Source: Synchiropus splendidus (Eukaryota; Chordata; Actinopteri; Syngnathiformes; Callionymidae). From it: a stretch of DNA of 64,000 bases. The translations under genes and the position numbers were made by a program. Below are positions 24,869 through 34,450 of the stretch, piece after piece (within the stretch, counting starts at the first letter, position 1; every line of letters starts with the position of its first letter). The stretch is taken from positions 17,020,001-17,084,000 of the forward strand of contig NC_071345.1 of assembly GCF_027744825.2 (NCBI RefSeq), read 5' to 3'. A model generated the notes under the pieces. The model was not told the DNA's origin and searched no databases. It was given only the letters and a program-made list of their open reading frames with translations.

Positions 24869-24930
<62 letters not shown>

Positions 24931-27900
24931 CTAGTCGGCTAGGGGAATGAGTCATCTGGGAGAGAATAGAACCACTGCACCTGCATTGAGGGAAGCCAGT
25001 TGAGGTGGCATTTATTTGTTTATTTATTTAACATTTAAACTTATTGTAAATTATGCTACTTGACCGGCCTCGGGAGCTCTGTGGTATCTCCTCAAATGGC
25101 TGCAGTCTGGGCCTCTTGCTGCAGCTGCTGTCCAGAACCTAAACCTTGGATCAATGAAAAGTGATGGATGCAACCTTTACTCTCTCCTATTTCCCGTAGT
25201 TTATCAATGACATGTTTTACTTTATTTTACATAATGGATTTAGCCTCTCCTACTGTAAGAGAAATGTTGAATATCTAACATAAATAAGCAAATGAAAGAA
25301 AATTGAGTAGAAATAAGAGCGCTTGGTTGATGTGGGTTCATGAAACAGTGTCCTAAATTTCATAGGCCTCTAGATGGCACTGTCTGTGAAATCTTTGGCT
25401 TTCTGTTGATTCTTCAATCGAACCTTACATCATTTTTAAACCAAGAGCGCCACCTACTGAGCTCTGATGTTCTTTCATGAAGTTTCATCAGCCCATGCTC
25501 CCCTTATGCAGTGGCAAGATAAATACAGGTGAGGGGGAAAAAATATGTATAAATAACTTTCCCTTTTCCTGCATTGGATTCGATGTTTTTCCTTTTTCTT
25601 TTATTTTTCAAGTGCATGTATTTGTCATTTATCTATCATTTCTTAAATCTAAATCTACCAATTAATAAAAAAAAAAACCGTTAAAATTCTAAGGAAACTG
25701 GCTGCAGAAGTCATTCCAATTTACAGTGAACATTTCGAACAATCGTTTTGTGTGTGTTTAAACTGTGTTCAGCACTGTGCCTGTGCACAAACCCGCTGAC
25801 TCATGAGTCCCACTGAAGGCAGAGCTGATTGGTTGAGAAAAAGGTTTGGGGGCTCAGCTCATTAGGCTGATTAGCCGGAGGTTATTATTGAACCTTCCCA
25901 CAGTCTCGGTCGACTCACAGAGAGAGATCACTTTAGTTTGTCACGGACGTCACTGGATTCAGTACTATGGTGTTGTTTGATGGCAAGAGATGCTACTCAG
26001 GTAGGACTGATGCCAAGGACCAATTCACAGCCTGTGTTAGGTCTTTAGCTGTTATTCAACGCCTGTGTTTTTAGAGTCTTTATTCAAGTTTTTGTTCATG
26101 AAACTGGATGTTGGTTGACTTTATGTATGTGTCACACTCAAAACGTAATGCAAGAGTTTGCCTTTAAAATTATTATTTCAATGGTTCCCAGCAGACTGTT
26201 GGAGTTTATACAGTTTATATGTATATATATATATATTTATTTTTATTTTATTATTTTTTAAATCCTCACCTTTTACTAGGTACTGTGATATTGTAAATGT
26301 ATAATTTTCGCTAAATTCTTTCTTCCAGTATTTTCATCTATGTTGTTGATCTTTTTTGTCTTTTGTCCTAAAACATTGTACCTCTCTCTGCACCTCCTAG
26401 TAACATTTAAATGTACATATATGTTGTTAAAGTGGAGGGGCCTTCAGAGTTTACGCAAACCACATTGTGAAAAGTCGACCCATGTTCTTTGAATGTTGTG
26501 GTTAAATTGCCGCCATAAACCAAATTTTTAAATTTTGGACCTGAAGTTACTGCAAAAATGGATATTATTTTCAAAAGCGGTGCAATAGCAGTTAACTTTC
26601 CGCATTACGATGCTGGTTTTAAAAAATGTTTTGACCAAAAAGGTGCGCTCTTGCTGACGGGGATGAGGACTGGCTGGTGAAATCGGATTCAGAGAGTTGT
26701 ACTCACAGATGTTTTCTACCGTCTGCAGGTAGTGAAGCAGACTTCAGCTCCTCCAGCAGCACCGGCAGCTTAAAGACCAGGGAGAGCCTCAGTTCCAAAT
26801 CAGCAGGGAAGAAAGTCCCACCCCGCAGGTACAGTATGACAGTGGCACTGAAGTCAAGGACTATTACTAGAGGCTCTTTAAATAGCTGCTCCTTGAAATG
26901 TTATTTTATAAGCTGGGAAAGTGAAATTGTTCAGTCCTAAATGGTAGCAGTTTCATTTGGGATTTATAGTTTTAATTTTCAGTTTCCTTAGACTCCTGCC
27001 AGCTGCATCTGGCTCCAAAAATATAACAACACAGCATCTAAAATGACTTTTTCCTGCAGACTAGGAGCTATATTCTGAATCTCAGGCCGGTGACCAAGCT
27101 CTATCAGCTCACCTACTCACTGTGACCTGAGTGACGTGCAATGCACAGTGGACTATTGAGTAATGTCGAGCTGTGAGCTCTTCAGCCCTTCCTGGTTTTA
27201 AGGCTGAATATATTGACTACCAAAAAACGCTTCTAACTGACAAGTAACATTACGGACAGTCTGTGATGTTGCTGCCATTTCCTTAAACCAACAAAATCCA
27301 TCTCTAATCTTGCTCATGAGAACTAAAACAGGACTCAGTGAAGGTGGATATCTCTGCAGATAGGTGTCATCACGACACACAGTTCTGTGCTATGCTGTCA
27401 TGTAACCGTGGTCATTGAACTGGCTTGATGGTAGATTTGAGTGAGAAGGGAACAGAGTCCCAAAAATGACCACACATCACCCTTTAATAATCGTGATGTG
27501 TTTTCTGTTTCCCAACAGGAGCACCCACATCAGATCGCTTCCGGTCTTTAAACCGGCAGGTATCGCTTGTGCGAACCGTGATGCTGAACTGTATGCCCCC
27601 TACAAGACTCCCCCCAGAACTGCCTCCTCCACCTACAGCAGCAGTTGCAACTCCAGCCCCACCAGCAGGTACCGCCACCAAAATTGCACTTTTTTTTTTT
27701 TTTTATTTTCAGCCATGGTTTAAAAGCTCGACAGGAGGTAGACGTACAATGAGATTTTTCTTTGGCAGAACACATGCAGCGTGGGAGGCTGGATTAGTCG
27801 CATCATTTCCTGTCCTGGGGATATGCGGGTCATGATTTGGCTGCTGTTGGGATTAATGTGGATTCAATTTGGTTTATGAAACTCTGACCTTCCGGGCTAT

Positions 27901-30900
27901 GCAGGATTTATCCCTGGATTAAAAATGAGATTTTGTTTTTTTCCCCCTTTGGTTTGGGTTTATGTTTATTAGCAGTATCCAAACTGGAGTTCAGAACAGC
28001 CATCTCTCCCATTTCCTGTTGAGAGTCCCCTGTCAGTTGCGTGTCATGTGACCCATATTCTTTGTCCTGCTGCCTTCTCTTGGGGTGTTTCTATTTTTAC
28101 CGACAAAGCTGAGCTGTCACAAAATATCCTAGCAACCCGGCATCCTTGATTCAAGAGGTTGGACGCTGCTCTGCCTCAGTACCTTCTCTAATCACGTATC
28201 GCAAGACGATCAAACCCCACTGTAATGAGCCTCTGGATTATGGCTTTACCCAGTAAGGTGATTTATTTACTTGCTGACTCGGCCAGTTGCATTTAGATAA
28301 ACCAGCGTTTTGGGTTATAGTAGCCAATAATCCTGTGTCAGACGGTAATTCCAGGCTTCAGAGAGCATCTGTCCTCACAGCGATCGCTCAGGCCACGTGG
28401 ATTTCCTTTCCCAGTCAGTCCAAGGTTTAAAGTCAAAGTTGGCGGCTTTCTGCTGACGCATCAGAATGTCTGGTCGATACAGAGAAACGTGACTTATCTT
28501 GACTGCTGTTGGGTTTCCATAGTGTGTCTCACTATTCATGTGAAAAACTAAATGCATCTTAACTTGAAAAGACAAATGTGAATCGGCCCCTGTGGTAACT
28601 GATATTGTCATGTTTGTGACATCCTTAACTGTTGGGTATGAGCTGACATTTTACTGATCTATGTCGTGACTATTCCCTTCAGGAGAGCAAACATGAGTCG
28701 CTATCACTCATGCGGGGAAAACCATGGCATCAGACCTCCAAACCCTGAGCAGTACCTGACACCTCTGCAGCAGAAGGAAGTGGCCATCAGGCACCTGAAG
28801 ACCAAACTGATGGAGTCTGAGAACAGAGTACAGGATAGGTGAGAGCGGGTTTATCTCCACAGTAGCTCCAGCGAGAGCTGATTTATGGCTTTAAAGCAGG
28901 CCGGCGTTGGTCATATCAGGTGAGGCCGCGATACGGAAGTTATGATGTAACACCCTCCGGCTGCGTCTCTTCTCAGCCGTGAGAAGTCGTGTCTGTGCCC
29001 TGCGAAAGGCATCATTACATAAGAGCGCTGTATTTTGCACACCATTGAAATGTTGCAAGTTTAATGGTTAGATTAGCTAACAGCGCTGCATTATTTACCC
29101 AGGTTGAAGTCATTCAACTTAAAATGTGACATCGAAACTTAAGCGAGGAAAATATGTGCAATAGTCAAAGAATAATATGCCGCTTTTCATCCAAATATGC
29201 AATAAGAGTCAAAGCAATTGAAGTACTCGTATAAGACTATAAGTATAGAGAGAGGGAAGTGGGTTCACAATTGTTAATCGTGAGAGAGACTAACAAAAAG
29301 TTTCAGAATTATTGGCGAGAGACACAATGCTTGTCTATCCATATGCTTACCGCTGCTCATCTGAGGATTGGTCGTGGGGCATTGCGAAGTGTCCCTGCCC
29401 TCCCTTTGCCCTGGAACCTCTTTCTGATATTCAGAATACTAGTGATGGGTTGATAAGGTTTCATGAAACACTGCACTAATTTTCATAGCTCAGTAGGTGG
29501 CGCTTTTGCTTCAAAAATGTGAGATTTCACTGAACAAGTGGATCAAAGCCAAAGATTATACAACAGACAGTGGCATCTAGTGGCATCTGAAAATTGTGAC
29601 ACTGTTTCGTGAAACGTCATCAATCCATCACTAGAGAATGGCATGGAGACACAACCGAGAGACACAGTCCATCCATTCAAATGAGAATTCATTCTTTTGA
29701 AGTTAATATTTGTCTGTAGTTGAACAAACCCTTTCATTAAACAGGTTTGATGAAAATTTATGACACAATTTCTGTATGAAACTGGATATAGTGATGAAAG
29801 AAACATTTATAACATAAAATACTTCAGATGATCAGATGAGTCTAGAGTCTGTTTAAAGACCAGGTATATGAGATGTAAAATTCTAATTTTGTCAGGACAG
29901 TAAGTTTTAATATTTTCTTGCTTCTCTGTACCAATGCGAACAATTAAAACTGTATTTTTGGCTCAGGGAGACGGAGATAGAGGAGCTTAAGGGTCAGCTT
30001 GGCCGAATGAGAGAAGACTGGATCGAGGAAGAGTGTCACCGCGTGGAGGCTCAACTGTCCCTCAAAGAAGCACGCAAGGAAATCAGACAACTACGACAAG
30101 TGGTGGAAACCATGAAGAACAGCCTGGTGGAGAAGGACAAAGGAATACAGAAGTATTTCATCGACATAAACATCCAAAACAGGAAGTTGGAGTCACTGTT
30201 GCAAAGCATGGAGCTGGCTCAGAGCGGATCCAACCTCCAGGATGAAAACACTTTGGACTTCATCTGCACCAGCCCCGACGGTGGCAGCAAGAAGATGATG
30301 GACGTGGATGAGGGTGGGATGGAACTGGAGGAGCAAGGGGCAGAGGCCATGGCTGACAGTGGGCTCCTTATAAATGACGAGATGGCGAACAGGGCAGATA
30401 TATTAGAGCAGGTTCTCATGTCGACCGCTGTCGACTTCAGTCAGGACTCGAGTGGCAAGATGAGGCCAGATGCAGAGGGCGGTCCAGGGGTGTCGTCCGT
30501 CACAGAAGAGAGCCATTTGACCAATGAATGCACATCAGCCACCTGCTCAAACATGCCCGCTCAGAAGGTCACAGAAGATAAGGAGGTTCAGGCAGATATG
30601 ACGCCCATGCCTCCAGACCTGCAGGTTCTGCTTCTTCAGTTGTTGAAGATGCAAGATGCCACCACAAAAAGGCCTGAGCTCTCCCCCTCTGGCGCTCTTC
30701 CCCCTCACCCATCTAATGCCACATTCTGCCTTCCTATCACGCCTCCTCCTGCTCCTCACGGTAGCCCGTCCATCTCTGCCGATTCTGGCATGTGTCTCTC
30801 AGAACCAATAGATAGCCAGCGCTTCATGGAGGAGCTCGACTTCGACATCACCGCAGATGAAAGCTCAGTTTCAACCGGTCCGGTTGACAAGCGTTACTGG

Positions 30901-31086
30901 AGCAACAGCTTCCTGGTCGACCTGGTGGCGGTCGCCGCTCCGGTGCTGCCCACCGTGGCCTGGCTGTACTCCCGGCACGGTGTGGATGGAAGCGCTCCAG
31001 TATACAACATCGCTGCGCTCATTAGGGGCTGTTGCATCATGGGATTGCACTCGCTGCGTCAGGTGTCGCACAGGTCTGATGTGTAA
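20699..31086 (+). CDS. sybu: Syntabulin (kinesin-1 cargo adaptor), complete, seven coding exons
   Basis: Links kinesin-1 heavy chain to syntaxin vesicles and mitochondria; in zebrafish the maternal product moves dorsal determinants. Coding exons: 20699-20722, 20793-20979, 24002-24202, 26729-26828, 27519-27668, 28683-28838, 29967-31086. All junctions are GT-AG and keep frame, giving 637 aa (human protein 663). It starts MGPFQEYE like human MGPLRES. Family landmarks follow in order: SRIPRLVLHPF, SDSPFSEEE, TISSNSFCSDDTGCP, GSEADFSSSSSTGS and CGENHGIRPPNPEQYLTPLQ. A long coiled coil covers about aa 235-350 and includes MREDWIEEECHRVEAQLSLK. The acidic/Ser-Pro linker is variable. The C-terminal hydrophobic anchor is at about aa 578-600 (FLVDLVAVAAPVLPTVAWLY), with a second hydrophobic stretch after it. 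Syntaphilin shares the coiled coil, but the N-terminal motifs indicate SYBU. The neighbour ebag9 agrees with human 8q23. Confidence 0.95.
21459..23692 (+). pseudogene. Fossil hAT transposase (ZBED/GTF2IRD2-like) flanked by inverted repeats
   Basis: Lies in sybu coding intron 2. Three broken plus-strand blocks read as one transposase: an N-terminal zinc-finger part near 21885-22040 (WKSEYFFTEFG, KRHYQTKHANY), a middle part at 22633-22938 (LSDFGFLVSITQHLNALNM) and the C-terminal dimerisation part near 23080-23200 (KMVSLFGSTYLCEKTFSVM). Stops and frameshifts separate them, so it is dead. Roughly 43-45-base inverted repeats, sharing GGTGTGCATGGCAAAGAAG, lie at 21459-21503 and 23648-23690 and may mark element ends or a captured fold-back. 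Exact termini and a target duplication were not found. Confidence 0.75.
24316..24343. repeat. (AT)n microsatellite, left of MITE
   Basis: 14 AT units that directly abut the dispersed repeat starting at 24344. Confidence 0.9.
24344..24871 (+). mobile_element. Dispersed fish repeat (CCTCGGTTCTCGACC family), truncated
   Basis: Starts CAGTAGTACCTCGGTTCTCG and continues with the CCGTTCCAGAAGGCCGTTCGA signature common in fish MITE-like repeats, and with several TTCG-type motifs further on. Both ends abut (AT)n tracts (24316-24343 and 24872-24928). The usual inverted right end is not present. Located in sybu coding intron 3. Confidence 0.6.
24872..24928. repeat. (AT)n microsatellite, right of MITE
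   Basis: About 28 AT units immediately after the dispersed repeat. Confidence 0.95.
25326..25490. mobile_element. Small MITE, copy 1
   Basis: Ends contain GGGTTCATGAAACAGTG on the left and the inverse-like TTTCATGAAGTTTCATCAGC on the right. The interior includes a GCGCCACCTACTGAG motif that recurs, inverted, in the copy at 29439-29634. Confidence 0.5.
25967..26000 (+). CDS. sybu: Probable alternative first coding exon of sybu
   Basis: A 34-base exon candidate: ATG opening MVLFDGKRCYS, ending CTACTCAG|GTAGGA. Its splice phase (one base over) is exactly that required by the next sybu exon (26729-26828), which would give a shorter protein continuing GSEADFSSSSSTGS and lacking the first three coding exons. 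Upstream sequence (about 25780-25960) contains TGACTCA and other compact motifs and no repeats, as expected for an internal promoter. Inferred only; no transcript was seen. Confidence 0.5.
29439..29634. mobile_element. Small MITE, copy 2, with CTAG at both ends
   Basis: Near-inverted ends: TGATGGGTTGATAAGGTTTC on the left and GAAACGTCATCAATCCATCA on the right. Each is bounded by CTAG, either a target duplication or part of a palindromic end. It is inverted relative to the copy at 25326-25490. Located in sybu coding intron 6. Confidence 0.65.
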
Positions 31087-31626
31087 TAGCTTCTCTAGTA
31101 CGCATGCACACGCTGAACTCAAAGCACTTAAGCATTTTTCAAATAGTATTCATTTTCCTTTGACACTTTATCAAGGCAGTTCTTTGGGACCAGCACTGTT
31201 ACTTTGCACTGTACAGCAACCTGAAGAAAATGGTGGTGTGGAAGGGATTATTTATTGACTTGTTCATTTATCTATTTATTTTAATTTATATTTGTAATAT
31301 ATGCTGATCATCTGGGTAGATGGTTGTGTGTCATTTTGTCTGTTTAAAACAAAGCTTCAGTTGGGATGAGTCATTGGTGAGAGATTGTTCTCTTCTGCTA
31401 CTGTTCAAAAGGAGACCTTCAGCCAAAGCTTAAATGTGAAGTCACTGTTATGTTCTTGTGAACAGGTGTATAAATACGTTTGGTCCTTTTCTGGGGGAGT
31501 AGAGCTTTATTGTGAACAGCCTGTTCATTGTTCATGGGGCTGATGCTTGAAAGCAACTGACACATGTCACGTGCCTGAGCTATGTGCAATATGTTGGTTT
31601 ACATCAAATGTCTCTGTAACTTTGTT

Positions 31627-31632
31627 ATTAAA
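31627..31632 (+). terminator. sybu: sybu polyadenylation signal (ATTAAA)
   Basis: ATTAAA about 540 bases after the sybu stop codon, followed by a GT-rich stretch. The 3' untranslated region would be 31087 to about 31650. Confidence 0.6.
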
Positions 31633-31659
31633 GCATGATCATAAAGGCCCGGTGACTCT

Positions 31660-33401
31660 TGGTGTCATTTATCTTAGTTTGGACCACCATTAATAAATAT
31701 ACTTGCCTCAAAATCCAAAAAGAAAAAAGACTGGAAGAAAGGAAAATGAATATAGAGTGAAATAGATTAAATAGAATTAAATAAAATAGACAAAAAAAAA
31801 ATGTGCACAGGTGCATGAATTGTGAAAATAAATTATAAATGTTTTTTTTTTCTCTGAAATGCATCCCATGGTCAATAAATGGTAGAATGGCAACCAAAAA
31901 CTGTGATTTATATAAAAGCAAATAAGGACAAACTCAGAGCACAGACCCACTGACTTCGACTTTCCTCCATTTTTTTCCCAATATTATTGTTCTACATTTC
32001 TATACTGGTGAGCCGCAGCACAATAGTGTGCCATGAGAAAGTGTTACCATGGGAAATGATCCAGTTTGGCCTCATTCTTCCTGAGCTAGAGATGAGAGAT
32101 ATGACAACATAAAATCATGAACAAGCCAAACGTGTTGACGATCTACCGACGTGAGGAGGACATGGATTTGGTCACATTCTTCCTATACACTATAGATCTA
32201 TGGTGATGCATTGACTCAGTCAGACGCACAGTTGTTTTCAAATCTGATGTGCCTCGAACTTGACCATACACCTTCACAACAAAATGAAGGATTGTTCCTT
32301 GTTGCACCTCAGAGTTAACTGAGCTAACAGCTAACATGACTAAGCACTACACTTTGCCTGAGGTTCCTTTGGTGCTGTGCCTTGGGATTTTTTCACCGAA
32401 CAAAGCCTGCTGTGGCTTGAAAAGGGTTGAAAAACACTGATCTATATGACTTGATACCTTAAAATATCACTCATATCAATGAGCAAAATACGTGCGACCC
32501 AGCAGCAGCAAGAGTTCGTAATGATGTCAGTTTTTTCTGTGTGATCGATCAGATTGTGAGAAATATATGTCATTTATACTAATATTTATTTATATTGGAT
32601 CGATGATAGATGTTAATAAGGCTGAGAAGAAAGGAAAACATGCAACACGTATTCTTGTGCCTGCTAAGATTGACTTACATAACACAGTTGCATAAACTGT
32701 TAGGGCCATAACTTTCTTTATTTGTACAACAAGTTCACATCAATGATTCTAAGGGAGTGCTGCCGTCTGGGACTCTCATGCTGCCTTGTCTGACATAAAA
32801 GCTTTCCAACTCTTAATTTCCATCCTCCCTTGGGTGGAACAGCAGACAATATAATGTACTTTTTTTGTACCTTCCAAACTGGGCTTCTGCCGCCACAGCT
32901 TCATGTCACACAAAGTGTCAGCCAGCCGTGACGTAACAGCCACCCAAATCTCCTGAATTATAAAGATGACTCTGATTAAATCCAGAGGAAGTAACGCTTG
33001 GTTCCTCTAATATGGTGACATCACTCCACTGAGCCATATGGTGATGTGTTGTGTAACCTCTGATTTGAATCATCTCCAGCAGCCTGATGAGTCACTTGAT
33101 GTCATCTCACCGCCGGTTTGCGCAAATTAAGTCGAGCGAGAATGAATGTATTTAATTTGTAATGATTCTCAAACCAAGCAGCACATGGCTTTTCCCCTCT
33201 AAGCACGGATTTCATTGTGCGGAAGCGGGTCAGACTCTCCCCACAGACTCTCCTCAGACAGGGGCGACTGTGATGTAACTCAAGGCTGCGGCGCTTGTTC
33301 GCACCAACACAGGGATCACTAGGCTTTTAGCTGCCTTCTGCAAAGTCAACCCTAGACTCCATCGCTCCAGACAGGGCCATGTCTCAGACTATCCCGTAAA
33401 G
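31660..33401. other. Intergenic region between sybu and ebag9, left part
   Basis: Converging genes flank this stretch. It contains a hAT-like MITE (about 32008-32443) and otherwise unassigned AT-rich DNA. No gene recognised. Confidence 0.5.
32008..32443. mobile_element. hAT (Charlie-like) MITE, eroded ends
   Basis: The left side carries GAGCCGCAGCACAATAGTGTG, then CCATGAGAAAG and CCATGGGAAATGATCCAG. The right side ends GGTTGAAAAACACTG. This layout (GTGTGCC-GTGAGA near one end, GTTTTTCAACC-type terminus) is typical of a widespread hAT MITE family. A clean target duplication is not visible. Confidence 0.55.
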
Positions 33402-34228
33402 GAGGGGTTCTTAACCTTTGTGATCTTAGGCCCACCTTTCCCCGAACAAATGGGCCCGGGGCCCATTCAAATAATAGAACTGATTCATTACTCTTTTATT
33501 TATGATCAATAACCATATTTAATCTACTTAGACGTAAACAAACCAAAACCTTGTGAAATGACATGAAACCATGTGATCATCGCAAAGATATTTGTCATTG
33601 AAAAGTCCAACCAGCAGCAGAACCAGGTGCAAGTCATGTTCATCAAATTTACTAAAGAAAAAAAGGAAAAAATACCTTTGATGCAAACTGTTGAGAAAAC
33701 TGGAAAAACTGAATACAATAAATATAATAAAACCATGTCTAAATATCAGAAAATAAAAATAATATATTTTATTTAAACTCAAAAGAAGATTAAAGTGAAG
33801 TGTAAATAAAAGTATCGGAATTTCACAACTGCTTCAACAGTTGCTTTACATGAACAGTTTTTACTGCTGGGGGCGGCATCACTTTCTCATCATAATTTTT
33901 TCTTTCCAAGAACTTCTCCATAGCTGTTAACTATCATTGATCCAGATTGCAGCTTTCAAGGCAATTCAGTGACACACAAGTGCCACCATACGTGGCTCAG
34001 GTATTAAAATTTTAAAATTAAAAAAGGCGTCTTGCTAGGTAAAAAAATATATATATATATATCACCAAGCAAAAAATTCTTTTTTTTTTTTTTGCTTGGT
34101 GATTTTTTTATTTTTATTTTTTTGCTTGGCAGAAATGGGCTTCCATATCTTGCGGACCTTGCGTGTAAAACAAAAAAAAATTTCAGTGGCCCTCTAGGAG
34201 CCCCCAGCCCTATAGTTAAGAATCACTG
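33402..34228 (-). mobile_element. Non-autonomous hAT transposon, copy 2 (inverted)
   Basis: Same family as 15661-16603 but in reverse. It begins GAGGGGTTCTTAACC and ends GTTAAGAATCACTG. Flanking 8-mers are CCGTAAAG (33394-33401) and CCTTAAAG (34229-34236), 7 of 8 identical. The minus strand carries the same short MEKFLxRK start, again followed by a stop. A strong hairpin (ATCACCAAGCAAAAAA and its inverse) lies at about 34061-34103 and is absent from copy 1. Confidence 0.85.
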
Positions 34229-34236
34229 CCTTAAAG

Positions 34237-34450
34237 TATTTATTATTAATCTTTGTTGCTCCCCCCAAGGAAGATGAAAACGTTTTGCGCCCTACAACTC
34301 CGTTACAAATCACCTTTTTAGATAGGATAATATGTCACCTCTGCATAACATTGTATCTTTCTTAACATTAAATAAAAGAAAAAAGAAAGTCCCTTAGAAC
34401 AACCAACAATAAAGAATAACTTTATTATAATGCACATTGGTGCATTTACC
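34237..34450 (+). mobile_element. Truncated relative of the MITE at 19689-19996
   Basis: Shares TTGCTCCCCCCAAGGAAG-, CACCTCTGCATAA- and AATAACTTTATTA-type blocks in the same order as the MITE at 19689. Its left end has been interrupted at the hAT copy that ends at 34228, so the hAT element probably landed on or beside it. Confidence 0.6.
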
